Source: Aquirufa aurantiipilula (GTDB taxonomy: Bacteria; Bacteroidota; Bacteroidia; Cytophagales; Spirosomataceae). From it: 64,000 nt of DNA. The notes beneath the pieces are model-generated. The model was not told where the DNA came from and did not search any database. It was given only the letters and a program-made list of their open reading frames with translations. Shown here in pieces: positions 33,896-43,886 of the stretch. How positions within the stretch are numbered: the stretch's first letter is position 1; every line of letters begins with the position of its first letter. Both the position numbers and the translations under genes were made by a program. Location: assembly GCF_019923745.1 (NCBI RefSeq), contig NZ_JAANOG010000003.1:248001-312000 (forward strand), written 5' to 3'.

Positions 33896-35188
33896 ATGGC
33901 TGCAAGCACATTCCCACAACAGCGCGATAACGAAATTTTTTCATTGATTAGTCAAGAAGCACACCGTCAGGAATTCGGTATCGAGTTAATCGCATCTGAA
34001 AACTTCACGTCTCCTCAAGTTATGGAGGCACAAGGTAGCGTTTTGACAAACAAATATGCAGAAGGACTTCCAGGGAAACGTTATTATGGTGGTTGTGAAG
34101 TAGTGGACGAAGTAGAAACTTTAGCCATTGAGCGTGCCAAAAAATTATTTGGAGCAGCTTGGGCAAACGTGCAACCTCACTCAGGCGCACAAGCTAATGC
34201 AGCTGTATTTTTATCATTTTTGAACCCAGGCGACAAGATTTTAGGTTTTGACCTATCTCATGGAGGTCACTTATCACATGGTTCTCCTGTCAACTTTTCA
34301 GGAAAATACTTTCAAGCATTTTTTTACGGAGTAGAAAAAGAAACAGGTTTAATCGATTGGGATAAAGTAGAAGCAACTGCTGCCAAAGAAAAGCCAAGAT
34401 TAATCATTTGTGGTGCCTCTGCTTATTCTCGTGATTGGGATTATGCTCGTTTACGTGCTATTGCAGACCAAGTTGATGCCATTTTATTAGCTGATATTTC
34501 TCATCCATCTGCATTGATTGCCAAAGGTTTATTAAACAACCCAATGCAACATTGCCATATTGTTACTACTACCACCCACAAAACCCTACGTGGACCACGT
34601 GGAGGTTTGATTATGATGGGAAATGATTTTGAAAATCCATTCGGATTCAAAACATTGAAAGGCGACCTTAAAACCATGTCCGCATGTTTAGACGGCGCGG
34701 TTTTCCCTGGAACTCAGGGTGGCCCATTGGAGCATGTGATTGCAGCTAAAGCTATTGCTTTTGGTGAGGCATTAACTCCAACATTTGAAGCCTATGCCAA
34801 ACAAGTGCAAAGCAATGCTCAAGCAATGGCAAAAGCCTTTTTAGCTAAAGGATATGATATTATTTCAGGTGGTACGGATAACCACTTGATGCTAATCGAC
34901 TTAAGACCTAAAGGTTTGACTGGTAAATTAGCCGAAAACACCTTGATAAAATCAGACATTACCATCAATAAAAACATGGTGCCGTTTGATGATAAATCCC
35001 CATTTGTTACCTCAGGTATGCGTGTGGGAACTGCAGCAATGACTACTCGTGGTTTGAAAGAAACAGAAATGGAGCAAATCGTGGATTTAGTAGATCGCGC
35101 TTTGATGAACCATGAAAATGAGTCGGTTTTAGCTCAAGTAAAAACAGAAGTAAATCAGTGGATGAAGCAATTCCCACTTTATTTATAA
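33896..35188 (+). CDS. glyA: Serine hydroxymethyltransferase
   Basis: 430 residues from the ATG at 33896. PLP enzyme interconverting serine and glycine with tetrahydrofolate, the main source of one-carbon units. Blocks: [68 protein letters not shown], the PLP-lysine loop [14 protein letters not shown] and [14 protein letters not shown]. Cytoplasmic. Ten bases separate it from tatC, so they may share a message. Confidence 0.97.
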   Translation: MAASTFPQQRDNEIFSLISQEAHRQEFGIELIASENFTSPQVMEAQGSVLTNKYAEGLPGKRYYGGCEVVDEVETLAIERAKKLFGAAWANVQPHSGAQANAAVFLSFLNPGDKILGFDLSHGGHLSHGSPVNFSGKYFQAFFYGVEKETGLIDWDKVEATAAKEKPRLIICGASAYSRDWDYARLRAIADQVDAILLADISHPSALIAKGLLNNPMQHCHIVTTTTHKTLRGPRGGLIMMGNDFENPFGFKTLKGDLKTMSACLDGAVFPGTQGGPLEHVIAAKAIAFGEALTPTFEAYAKQVQSNAQAMAKAFLAKGYDIISGGTDNHLMLIDLRPKGLTGKLAENTLIKSDITINKNMVPFDDKSPFVTSGMRVGTAAMTTRGLKETEMEQIVDLVDRALMNHENESVLAQVKTEVNQWMKQFPLYL

Positions 35189-35197
35189 AAGAAAAAC

Positions 35198-36064
35198 ATG
35201 GCATTAGATCAAGATTGGGACGACGAGGACCAGGATGAAGATAAGGACGGCACAGAAATGTCGTTTATGGATCATTTAGAAGAATTAAGGTGGCATATTA
35301 TTCGCTCCTTAGCTTCTATTGTGATATTCACCATCATGGCATGGATTTTCAGAAATGAGATCTTTGGTATCATCATTATGGGACCTACTAAAGTGGATTT
35401 CTATACCAATCAAGTACTTTGCCATTTAGCTGAATTAACAGGAATGACTAGCTTGTGTATGCAAGCTGCAGATTTCATTCTTCAAAGTAGGGAAGTATCA
35501 GGACAATTCATGATGGCCTTGACTCAGTCTATCATCGTGGGTCTCCTCTTCGCTTTCCCTTATGCCTTTTATGAAATCTGGCGATTTATTCGTCCAGGTT
35601 TGAAAGAAAAAGAACAAAAAGCAGCTCGAGGAGCCGTTTTCTGGGTTTCGTTATTATTTTTTGTAGGAGTATCTTTTGGCTATTTTGTGGTAGCCCCCAT
35701 GGCCATTAATTTCTTGGCGAATTTTAAATTAGATCCTAGCATCCAAAATCAATTTGACATCAACGATTACATCTCGTTATTGTCCATGTTAACCTTGGCT
35801 TGCGGCCTTACTTTCCAATTACCGATGATTGCTTTTGTGCTTTCTCAAGTAGGTATTTTAACACCTTCTTTCATGAGAGAATACAGAAAACACGCATTAA
35901 TCGTGATTTTATTAGTAGCGGCTATCATCACCCCTTCCCCCGATGTGATTTCTCAGTTACTAGTGGCCTTCCCTCTCTTTGGCCTCTATGAAATCAGTAT
36001 CATCGTTTCAGGAAGAGTATTGCGCAGAAAAATGAGAGAAGAAGCGCTCGAATCGAATTCCTAA
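35198..36064 (+). CDS. tatC: Sec-independent translocase protein TatC
   Basis: 288 residues with six membrane helices. Signatures: MDHLEELRWHIIRS (the cytoplasmic N-terminal signal-binding site), YAFYEIWRFIRPGLKEKE, FFVGVSFGYFVVAPMAINFL and YRKHALIVILLVAAIITPSPDVISQLLVAFPLFGLYEISI. An unusually acidic tail precedes the first helix (DQDWDDEDQDEDKDGTEM). It recognises twin-arginine signal peptides. No tatA/B gene is in the window. Its stop lies in a 12-bp tandem duplication. Confidence 0.95.
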   Translation: MALDQDWDDEDQDEDKDGTEMSFMDHLEELRWHIIRSLASIVIFTIMAWIFRNEIFGIIIMGPTKVDFYTNQVLCHLAELTGMTSLCMQAADFILQSREVSGQFMMALTQSIIVGLLFAFPYAFYEIWRFIRPGLKEKEQKAARGAVFWVSLLFFVGVSFGYFVVAPMAINFLANFKLDPSIQNQFDINDYISLLSMLTLACGLTFQLPMIAFVLSQVGILTPSFMREYRKHALIVILLVAAIITPSPDVISQLLVAFPLFGLYEISIIVSGRVLRRKMREEALESNS

Positions 36065-36076
36065 TCGAGTTCCTAA
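36053..36076 (+). repeat. 12-bp tandem duplication spanning the tatC stop codon
   Basis: TCGAATTCCTAA (36053-36064) is repeated as TCGAGTTCCTAA (36065-36076) with one difference. Each unit reads Ser-x-Ser-stop in the tatC frame, so the stop and last three codons have been duplicated. The second unit is untranslated. Confidence 0.8.
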
Positions 36077-36085
36077 TTAACAAAC

Positions 36086-37945
36086 ATGAATTACCTATCC
36101 GCGGAAAATATTTCTCGCAATTTGGGTGAAAGATGGGTTTTTAAAAACCTGTTCTTTGGCCTACAAAAAGGAGAGAAAGTATCCCTCATTGGAAAAAATG
36201 GTACGGGTAAAACGACCCTAATGGAAACCTTAATGGGTCTCCAAAGCCCCGATGAAGGTAAAGTGACCATCCGCAAAGGCATACGCGTGGGATACCTTCC
36301 TCAAAACCCTATTTTTCAGGAAAACGAAGAAGTCCTTAACTATCTATTTTCAGACGATTTGCCAAGTGCACAAGCTATCAAAGCCTACGAAAAGGCCATG
36401 ATTTCTGGTGATGCCAAAGAACTAGAAGATTCTTTTGCGCTCATGGAAGCCAACAATGCCTGGGATTATGAGGCTAGAGCTAAACAAATCATCACTCGAC
36501 TAGGTATTCCCGACGGAGATCAAAAAGTAAGTACCCTATCTGGTGGTCAAAAGAAACGACTTTCATTAGCTAAATTATTAATTGAAAGTCCAGATATCAT
36601 GATTCTGGATGAGCCTACCAACCACTTGGATATTGAAACCATTGAATGGTTAGAAGGTATACTTTCTGGTCCTAACGTCACCGTCTTAGTTGTATCTCAC
36701 GATCGATATTTCCTTGATAAAGTATGTAATAAAATGCTGGAGCTCAGCAATGGCTCCATCTACACATATGAAGGTAATTATGCCTATTTCCTAGAGAAAA
36801 AAGCAGAACGTGAAGCTTCCGAAGCGAGTACGATTTCCAAAGCCAAAAACTTGTACCGCAAGGAGTTGGAATGGATGAGAAGACAGCCCAAAGCACGCGG
36901 TACCAAAGCTCAATCACGCATTGATGCTTTTGCTGAAACAGAAGAAGTAGCACATCGCAAAACGGACGATAGCAAACTGGAATTGAATATTCAGATGTCG
37001 CGCTTGGGCAATAAAATCATTGAAATCAATCACCTGAAGAAAGCCTGGGGAGAAAAAAAGATTGTCAATGATTTCACTTACACATTCAAGAAGAAAGATC
37101 GAATAGGTATTGTTGGGAAAAATGGAGCCGGAAAGACTACTTTCCTTCAACTTTTAACTGGTTTAGAACAACCTGATGCTGGTACCATAGATCCAGGAGA
37201 AACTTTGGTGATAGGGTATTATACTCAATTACCTTTTGAATTTAAGCCTGAACAACGCGTCATCGATACTATTACAGAAATCGCAGAAGTGATTCCATAT
37301 GGCAAAAATGAGTCATTGACTCCTAGTCAGTTCTTAAGCAAGTTTTTATTCCCAACTGCCCAGCAATATACCCCAGTAGAAAAACTATCGGGTGGTGAGA
37401 AAAAAAGACTACAACTCATGCAGGTTTTGGTCAAGAATCCCAACTTCTTGATTCTGGATGAGCCTACCAATGATTTAGATTTAGATACCTTACAATTATT
37501 GGAAGACTTTCTAAGTGAGTTTCAAGGTTGCTTGCTATTGGTATCTCACGACCGCTATTTCATGGATAATTTGGTCGATCAACTAATATTAGTTGAGGGT
37601 GAAGGTGAAGTGAATTTCTTCAATGGAAATTATACGGATTATCGCATTGCGCTTGAAAATAAAGAAAAAGAACCTATAGCAGAGAAAAAAAATCCAGCTC
37701 CAGTAGTTGAAAGTAAACCCGCCCCCAAAGGAGCAAAATTAAGTTTTAAAGAAGCGAAAGAATTGGAAGAACTAGAAAAGGATATGGCGGTGATGGAAAG
37801 TCAAAAAGAGGCGCTTATAGAACGACTAAGTAAAGGTTCAGACGACTTTCAAGACTTAACAGCTTGGGCAGCAGAAATTGAACGATTAAAAAATAGTTTA
37901 GAGGAAAAAGAATTGCGTTGGTTAGAGTTATCTGAGCGCGCTTAA
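36086..37945 (+). CDS. ABC-F family ATPase, Uup-like
   Basis: 619 residues with two ATP-binding domains and no membrane segments: Walker [10 protein letters not shown] and GKNGAGKTT, signatures LSGGQKKRL and LSGGEKKRL, Walker [13 protein letters not shown] and [12 protein letters not shown]. The interdomain linker is Arg/Lys rich ([23 protein letters not shown]), and the C-terminal 80 residues form a coiled coil ([22 protein letters not shown]) as in Uup. ABC-F proteins act at the ribosome E site; Uup-like members also affect transposon excision. It ends 10 bases before the VF530 gene. Confidence 0.93.
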   Translation: MNYLSAENISRNLGERWVFKNLFFGLQKGEKVSLIGKNGTGKTTLMETLMGLQSPDEGKVTIRKGIRVGYLPQNPIFQENEEVLNYLFSDDLPSAQAIKAYEKAMISGDAKELEDSFALMEANNAWDYEARAKQIITRLGIPDGDQKVSTLSGGQKKRLSLAKLLIESPDIMILDEPTNHLDIETIEWLEGILSGPNVTVLVVSHDRYFLDKVCNKMLELSNGSIYTYEGNYAYFLEKKAEREASEASTISKAKNLYRKELEWMRRQPKARGTKAQSRIDAFAETEEVAHRKTDDSKLELNIQMSRLGNKIIEINHLKKAWGEKKIVNDFTYTFKKKDRIGIVGKNGAGKTTFLQLLTGLEQPDAGTIDPGETLVIGYYTQLPFEFKPEQRVIDTITEIAEVIPYGKNESLTPSQFLSKFLFPTAQQYTPVEKLSGGEKKRLQLMQVLVKNPNFLILDEPTNDLDLDTLQLLEDFLSEFQGCLLLVSHDRYFMDNLVDQLILVEGEGEVNFFNGNYTDYRIALENKEKEPIAEKKNPAPVVESKPAPKGAKLSFKEAKELEELEKDMAVMESQKEALIERLSKGSDDFQDLTAWAAEIERLKNSLEEKELRWLELSERA

Positions 37946-37955
37946 ATCATCACCT

Positions 37956-38180
37956 ATGGACGAAGGACAAGTATCCAATGACCCTTTGCATGGCAAAACT
38001 TTAGCCTTCATCATGGAGCAATTGGTGGAGCGTTATGGCTGGGAAGAACTGGCACGAAGAATTCGCATCAATTGCTTTGCGATTAACCCAAGTATCAAAT
38101 CTTCTTTGACTTTTTTAAGACGAACTCCTTGGGCCAGGCAAAAAGTAGAAAACCTCTACATTCGTACTAAATGGTTATAA
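37956..38180 (+). CDS. VF530 (DUF2132) family DNA-binding protein
   Basis: 74 residues, the normal VF530 size. Sequence: [61 protein letters not shown], the full family motif. The fold is helical and similar to a HMG/SWIRM-like DNA binder; the biological role is unknown. It is likely cotranscribed with the ABC-F gene and ends at a terminator. Confidence 0.93.
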   Translation: MDEGQVSNDPLHGKTLAFIMEQLVERYGWEELARRIRINCFAINPSIKSSLTFLRRTPWARQKVENLYIRTKWL

Positions 38181-38184
38181 AAAA

Positions 38185-38209
38185 AGGCTCCTCTCGGAGC
38201 CTTTTTTTA
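38185..38209. terminator. Intrinsic terminator
   Basis: 7-bp perfect stem AGGCTCC / GGAGCCT with a 4-base loop, T-run on the plus side and an A-run on the other side, so it can act on both strands. It lies between the VF530 gene and the convergent ThuA fusion gene. Confidence 0.9.
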
Positions 38210-38222
38210 TGGATTATCATTC

Positions 38223-41200
38223 CTAATTCTCAAAATAGATTTCCTTCAAACCATACAGTGGCTTATCCCCTGCATTCGGATTAAAGAAGACAAAATATAA
38301 GTTCTGAGAACCCGATACATTCACAGGCATACTAGCATTTCCTGTTGTATTAATATCAATCGAGCCTAAAAGAGTACCGCTTGGGCTACCAGATCTCAAC
38401 TCTAATTTACCACCAGCCGTTTGACCTGGCATCACAAAAGAAGATACTTGAATCGACTTAATTCCAGTCAAATCAATCATCCCAAAATTGGCATAACCTT
38501 TATCGGCAGTAGCAACTAATAACTCGCCAACACCATCAATTTTGTATTTCATGGTTTTAGCTGTTTGGTCAGCAGAAGCTGCAGCTACACGTGAATTACG
38601 CAAAGTGATCACTTGTTGACCTGTTGCCGAACCAACCTTTGAACCTCCTTTATCCGTATAGCTAGCCACAAATAAGAACGTACCAGGCTTACCTCCGTCA
38701 TTGGTCACAAATTCTCCTTTCAATGGTTTGGACGTTTTCTTAGTATCAGATAAACTTAAGATGTAACGAACCATTTCTTTCGCATCATCCGATTTGATTT
38801 GAGGGTGAGCAGCCATCATTTGTTCTCCCCAAACTCCACCACCACCAGAAATAACTTTCTTTGCCAACATATCAATATTCGCTGTTGAAGCACGGTATTT
38901 CTTACTTACTTCGGTATAAGATGGTCCAATGGACTTCTTCTCTACAGCATGGCATGTTTTACAATCGGACAAATCAATTAAACGCTTTCCATTCGAGAAT
39001 GAAGTATTGCTTTGATGTCCTTGCTCAATTAAGGTCTTATCAAATCCTTGTAAGTAATTGATATTCAAAACAACATCCTCTTCAGAAATTTTCTTGTTGC
39101 TTAATGAACCATCTTCTTTATCATCTACCTTCACTTGGTATTTCACGGCTTTATCATTCCAATAGAATGATTTATTTCCTTCAATACTCACATCGACTTT
39201 TGGAATTTCATTTCCAACTTTCACAATAGTTTCAGCTGAACTAACATTACCCTTCGCATCTTTCACCTTCAATACGGCTTTGAACTCACCTGATTTAGAG
39301 TAAGTAATAGTTGGATTAGCTAAGGTACTTGTTTGTCCATCTCCAAATGACCAAGCATATTTGATGGCATCTCCATCGTAGTCTAAAGTACCTTCAGATG
39401 AGAACTTCACTTTTAATGGTGATGCACCTACTTTTTTATCAGCTGAAATTTCCACTTTAGGAGGACGATTACCGCCATTGTATTCAATCTTGTATAAAGT
39501 AGCCTCCTCGTTTTGAGCAAACCAGTTTGGACCATACTCTAATCCATAGAATGTTCCATCTTTCGCAAATTGCATATCAATCGGATGAGAGAACTTCACC
39601 GAAGGTAAGAAGCGCTCCATGGAATCAAAATCTCCATTTTGTTTCATGGTGACAGTGTAAACTAAATCTCTCGCCCAATCATAAGCAAACAATTTTCCAT
39701 CGTAATAAGATGGGAATTTAGTTTTTGAAGTAGCTGGGAAATCTTCTGAATAATAAACGGGTCCTGCCATTGCATTTCTTGAACCTTTTCCAATAACTGG
39801 ACCAAAGTCTGGTGAATCTACGTATGGATAGAATATAAACGCTTTTTGAGGCTTAGGTAAATGTGCAAAACCAGTATTGTGAGGAGAATCGTTGATAGGA
39901 GCCTCTACACTGAACTTAGCCCAAGTACTATCTTTCACAAAATCACGTTGATTATAGGTTTGATTATTTCCAACAAATAAAGGCCATCCAAAATACCCAG
40001 CTTCACGAGCCTGGTTTACTTCATCATAACCTCGTGAACCATATTTAGGTGAATTTTCTCCTGCATCTGGACCAACCTCTCCCCAATATAAAAAGCCAGT
40101 ACGTTGATCCACCGCAATTCGGTAAGGATTACGATTACCCATTACATAAATTTCTGCTTTGGCATGAGGAGTTTTCTCCGGGAATAAATTGCCTTTTGGA
40201 ATGGTATAAGAACCTTCAGCAGTAGGTTTAATTCGAATAATTTTACCTCGTAAATCATTGGTGTTAGAACTGGTAGCACGTGCATCCCAGCCCGCTCTTC
40301 CTGGACGGTTATCGATAGGTCCAAAACCATTGGAATCAAATGGGTTGGTATCATCTCCTGTGGATAAAAACAAGTTTCCTTCCTTATCCCAAGCAATAGA
40401 ACCACCAGTATGACAACATCCTGTACGTTTTACGGGAACTCGCAATATTACCTTCTCTGTATTCATCAACAAGGTATCTTTCACATCATCATAAGTAAAA
40501 CGAGATAAATGTTGTGCTGTATCAGGCTGACCTGTTTGTGGAGAATAAAACAAATAAATCCATTTGTTTTGATCATAGTTTGGATCAATATTCATCCCCA
40601 TTAAACCATACTCAAACTTATTGAAAACATCCAAATGAGCGATAACTTTCGTTTTGCCTTTTTTAGGATCAAACATCTTCAATTTACCTTTTCGCTCAGC
40701 AAAAAAGATTTTTCCTTGATTTGTAACGGCTAACTCCGTTGGCTCATCCAAATTACGGTCTAAAGTAATTTTAGTGAATCTGTTTTCTTCTGGAAGTACA
40801 CCTGTACGTAATTTTTTATTGTAATTGATGTCGGCACCTGAAGCCAACCATTGTAGACCTCCCCAGATATGTTTCAATACTAAATCTTCAGAAAAAGTCT
40901 CATGAGTATGTCCCCAGTTAGTATAAAATGCACGACCACCATCAAACTCGTGATACCAAGCCATTGGGTGAAAATCACCCATTTTACCATCTGTGTAAGT
41001 TTTTTCGTCTACTGTAACCAAAACCTTAACATCTTTATTAAATTCCTTAATATCATAGAATTCATCCTTGCGAATAAAACTAGCTGGCATGTGAGAAGTA
41101 GAAATATGACTTCCGTCTACAACAGTCATTTTACCTTCCTGTACATTAGGTCGGCCAGGATGTGAGGCGAAATACCCGCCAGATAATTTACCATACCAAG

Positions 41201-41594
41201 GCCAATCATATTCTGTATCCGTGGCAGCGTGAATACCTAAATATCCTCCTCCAGCTTGAATAAAGCGTTCAAATGCATTTTGTTGAGGTGCATTTAAGAC
41301 ATTTCCTGTCGTGTTTAAAAACACCACGACGCGGTATTTCTTCAAATTATTTTCGGTAAATGCCGCAGCATTTTCTGTGGTATCCACTGAAAAACCTTTT
41401 TCAGAAGCCATCTTCAAAAATGCAATTTTGCCAGGTTCAATAGAACTATGACGAAATCCTTTCGTAGATGAAAAAACCAAAACCTTTTTACCTTTGAGTA
41501 CGTTTTTGTCTTGTGCAACAAGTGAGAACGAAAATAAGCATGCAAGACAGATGCTAGCCATGATTCGGACAGTGCCGAAGAAATTGTGTTTCAT
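38223..41594 (-). CDS. ThuA / PQQ-dependent sugar dehydrogenase / PKD / cytochrome c fusion
   Basis: 1123 residues. Order: signal peptide (1-28, ending LVAQ); ThuA-like (glutamine-amidotransferase-like) domain about 35-250 (GFRHSSIEPG, GGGYLGIHAATDTEYDWPWY, HPMAWYHEFDGGRAFYTNWGHT); glucose/sorbosone dehydrogenase beta-propeller about 265-708 (FAERKGKLKMF, CCHTGGSIAWDKEGNLFLSTGDDTNPF, RNPYRIAVD, GEVGPDAGEN); PKD domain about 712-795 (SSEGTLDYDGDAIKYAWSFGDG); cytochrome c with CKTCH at 878-882; and a C-terminal carbohydrate-binding-like beta domain about 975-1123 (ELRSGSPSGTLLGSIDIN). It is probably periplasmic, oxidising a sugar via PQQ and passing electrons to its own haem. It would be a client of the Ccm system at 11-16 kb. 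Confidence 0.85.
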   Translation of the reverse strand: MKHNFFGTVRIMASICLACLFSFSLVAQDKNVLKGKKVLVFSSTKGFRHSSIEPGKIAFLKMASEKGFSVDTTENAAAFTENNLKKYRVVVFLNTTGNVLNAPQQNAFERFIQAGGGYLGIHAATDTEYDWPWYGKLSGGYFASHPGRPNVQEGKMTVVDGSHISTSHMPASFIRKDEFYDIKEFNKDVKVLVTVDEKTYTDGKMGDFHPMAWYHEFDGGRAFYTNWGHTHETFSEDLVLKHIWGGLQWLASGADINYNKKLRTGVLPEENRFTKITLDRNLDEPTELAVTNQGKIFFAERKGKLKMFDPKKGKTKVIAHLDVFNKFEYGLMGMNIDPNYDQNKWIYLFYSPQTGQPDTAQHLSRFTYDDVKDTLLMNTEKVILRVPVKRTGCCHTGGSIAWDKEGNLFLSTGDDTNPFDSNGFGPIDNRPGRAGWDARATSSNTNDLRGKIIRIKPTAEGSYTIPKGNLFPEKTPHAKAEIYVMGNRNPYRIAVDQRTGFLYWGEVGPDAGENSPKYGSRGYDEVNQAREAGYFGWPLFVGNNQTYNQRDFVKDSTWAKFSVEAPINDSPHNTGFAHLPKPQKAFIFYPYVDSPDFGPVIGKGSRNAMAGPVYYSEDFPATSKTKFPSYYDGKLFAYDWARDLVYTVTMKQNGDFDSMERFLPSVKFSHPIDMQFAKDGTFYGLEYGPNWFAQNEEATLYKIEYNGGNRPPKVEISADKKVGASPLKVKFSSEGTLDYDGDAIKYAWSFGDGQTSTLANPTITYSKSGEFKAVLKVKDAKGNVSSAETIVKVGNEIPKVDVSIEGNKSFYWNDKAVKYQVKVDDKEDGSLSNKKISEEDVVLNINYLQGFDKTLIEQGHQSNTSFSNGKRLIDLSDCKTCHAVEKKSIGPSYTEVSKKYRASTANIDMLAKKVISGGGGVWGEQMMAAHPQIKSDDAKEMVRYILSLSDTKKTSKPLKGEFVTNDGGKPGTFLFVASYTDKGGSKVGSATGQQVITLRNSRVAAASADQTAKTMKYKIDGVGELLVATADKGYANFGMIDLTGIKSIQVSSFVMPGQTAGGKLELRSGSPSGTLLGSIDINTTGNASMPVNVSGSQNLYFVFFNPNAGDKPLYGLKEIYFEN

Positions 41595-41683
41595 ATTATA
41601 TTTCAGTCTTAAAGAGTTGGTAAAGTTAAATTAAAAGCTTCATTTTCGATTAAATTATTCAAAATTTTTATTCAAATAATACC

Positions 41684-42517
41684 ATGAAAAAAATCATCGT
41701 TTTACTCGCCTTACTAGCTGGTTTTCAGGAACTAAGCGCCCAATCCTGCTGCTTCCTTAAAAAGGATGATATGCAATTAATGGCATCTAATAAAGCTTTT
41801 CAACGCTCGCATAAATTGCCTAAACCTTATGTACATATCTCTAAAGCAGGCGGAGAAATGGTAGAATTCAGCACACCCGATGGCCAAAAAGCGAAAGCAT
41901 TTTACATCAAAGCTGCGAAACCAACTAATACTACCTTATTCGTATTTCAAGAATGGTGGGGATTAAATGATCACATTAAAAGAGAAGCTGAACATTTCTA
42001 CAGCACTTTAGGTAATGTGAATGTATTAGCCATAGATATGTATGATGGAAAAGTAGCCACCACCCGAGAAGATGCTGGTAAATACATGGGTGAAGCCAAT
42101 CCAGCAAGGTTAGAGGCCATTATTAAAGGTGCCATTCAACATGTAGGTCCAAAAGCAAAAATTGCCACAGTCGGTTGGTGCTTTGGAGGAGGATTATCCC
42201 TAAAAGCATCTATTCTAGCAGGAAAACAAGGTGTAGCATGCGTCATGTATTATGGAATGCCAGTGAAGGATGTCGCAGAATTGAAAGCCTTAAATACCGA
42301 TGTATTAGGATTATTCGCGGGTAAAGAACAATGGATTTCTCCTAAAGTTGTAGCCGAGTTTGAAGAAAACATGAAGGCTGCAGGGAAAAAATTACAAGTA
42401 AAAAGCTTTGATGCTGAGCATGCTTTTGCCAATCCTTCAAATCCTGCTTTTGATAAAAAATCAACTGAAGAAGCTTGGAATATGGCCATTGCTTTTTTTA
42501 AAGAAAGAATAAAATAA
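41684..42517 (+). CDS. Dienelactone hydrolase family protein, secreted
   Basis: 277 residues. Signal peptide MKKIIVLLALLAGFQELSAQ. Alpha/beta-hydrolase DLH: FVFQEWWGLNDHIKREAEHF, AIDMYDGKVATTREDAGKYM, nucleophile elbow GWCFGGGLSLKA with a Cys as in DLH, YYGMPVKDVAEL, and the His in DAEHAFANPSNPAFD. The Asp before it completes the triad. The substrate is unknown; members hydrolyse dienelactones or other esters. It is divergent from the ThuA fusion gene with an 89-bp gap. Confidence 0.88.
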   Translation: MKKIIVLLALLAGFQELSAQSCCFLKKDDMQLMASNKAFQRSHKLPKPYVHISKAGGEMVEFSTPDGQKAKAFYIKAAKPTNTTLFVFQEWWGLNDHIKREAEHFYSTLGNVNVLAIDMYDGKVATTREDAGKYMGEANPARLEAIIKGAIQHVGPKAKIATVGWCFGGGLSLKASILAGKQGVACVMYYGMPVKDVAELKALNTDVLGLFAGKEQWISPKVVAEFEENMKAAGKKLQVKSFDAEHAFANPSNPAFDKKSTEEAWNMAIAFFKERIK

Positions 42518-42533
42518 TAGTATTGGGCGGCTT

Positions 42534-43886
42534 CTAGAGCATTTTTAACACCTCAGAAGCTGCCCGATATCCTGAGGAAATAGCCCCATCTAAATAACCA
42601 CTCCATTTTTCCGCTGTTTCTGTCCCAGCAAAATGTACATGCTGAAAAGGTGCTCTAATCTGGTGTCCAAACTGAGTTAATGTATTTGGTCCCATCAATC
42701 CAGTATAACAACCCCGAGAATATACTTCCTCCGTCCAACATTTGTCGATGTATTGTATAGGTTGCGATGCTTGATGTCCAAATATTTTCTCCACTCGCTC
42801 AACAATCATTTTCTTGCGAGTATCCTCCGGCAAGTCAATGAAATTTCGTGCATCATTCCCTTCCACAAAAACCAATAGTACACCCTGATCTGCATCAGCA
42901 TGTCCCACATCAAAGGTGACTTTCAATGGGTATTCGTCACTTACAATTTGTCCACTAAAGCCCATCTCTCTCCAAAAAGGCGTCGGGTAAATCAAATACA
43001 CTTTCATGGCTGCTCCCATGGGCATCCGCTGATAAAGTTGTGCTTTTTGTTGGGTTAATGGGGGATCAAATACAACACTACTGATTAGCACGGGGGGTAT
43101 AGTAAAAATGCATTTCTTTGCCTTTATTGTTAGATTATCTGTCTCCGCTATAATTCCTCCAGCATGTTGACTTAACCTAAAAACAGGTTCCTGAAAATGA
43201 ATTTTGTCTAAAAATGGAGCAGCTATTTTTTTAATCAAACCTTGCGTACCCCCTTTTAAAATACTTTGCTGGGCTCCATTTTTAATGGAAATGAGGGTGT
43301 CCATATTGTCCCCCGACTTAAAATAAAACAAAGCAAAAAGCAATGAAATCTCCGAAGCTTCTGCCGCAAAAACCGTTTGAATTCCAATTTCAAATAAATG
43401 CTTTGCTTTAGCTGTCCAGATATGTTTATCCATCCAGGTAGCCAAAGTCATGGCATCGTATTCCTTGGCTTTCGGGTGGTTCCAAGGTTCAGAAATGGAT
43501 ATTTGATCTGAAAGCTTATTCATTTTACTGATTGCAATACCTAAATCAATCAGGGATACAGGGTCAATTTTGGGAATTGTGCCCGTATATGAACTGATTT
43601 TTTCCTTAAACTTCAATAGATTCTTTCCTTGGTCGTAGGTATCATATGTTTCAGTTTGGGTCTCTTTTATCCACTCCCACACCAAATGTTGCGTGGGTCC
43701 TACCCACTTTGCTCCCATGTCTACCGTCACTCCCGATTGCAAATCCTCGGTCAAGGTTCTACCACCAATTCTGTCTCGGGCTTCTATCACCCTAAAATCT
43801 TGGTTGGCAGCATACATTTTTTTTGCCGCAGCTATACCCGCATAACCTGCTCCAACAATCAATATCTCTGTATTAATTTCCTTCAT
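42534..43886 (-). CDS. Flavin-dependent monoamine oxidase-like protein
   Basis: 450 residues. N-terminal Rossmann ILIVGAGYAGIAAAKKM, FAD GGRTLTEDLQSGVTVDMGAKWVGPTQ, and the C-terminal FAD block HFAGTETAEKWSGYLDGAISSGYRAASEV. The middle region (GAQQSILKGGTQGLIKKIAAPFLDKIHFQEPV) follows the amine oxidase fold. It resembles monoamine or L-amino-acid oxidases; putrescine or aromatic amines are possible substrates. Its ATG overlaps the end of the upstream secernin-like gene by 14 bp, so the two are translationally coupled. Confidence 0.9.
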   Translation of the reverse strand: MKEINTEILIVGAGYAGIAAAKKMYAANQDFRVIEARDRIGGRTLTEDLQSGVTVDMGAKWVGPTQHLVWEWIKETQTETYDTYDQGKNLLKFKEKISSYTGTIPKIDPVSLIDLGIAISKMNKLSDQISISEPWNHPKAKEYDAMTLATWMDKHIWTAKAKHLFEIGIQTVFAAEASEISLLFALFYFKSGDNMDTLISIKNGAQQSILKGGTQGLIKKIAAPFLDKIHFQEPVFRLSQHAGGIIAETDNLTIKAKKCIFTIPPVLISSVVFDPPLTQQKAQLYQRMPMGAAMKVYLIYPTPFWREMGFSGQIVSDEYPLKVTFDVGHADADQGVLLVFVEGNDARNFIDLPEDTRKKMIVERVEKIFGHQASQPIQYIDKCWTEEVYSRGCYTGLMGPNTLTQFGHQIRAPFQHVHFAGTETAEKWSGYLDGAISSGYRAASEVLKML

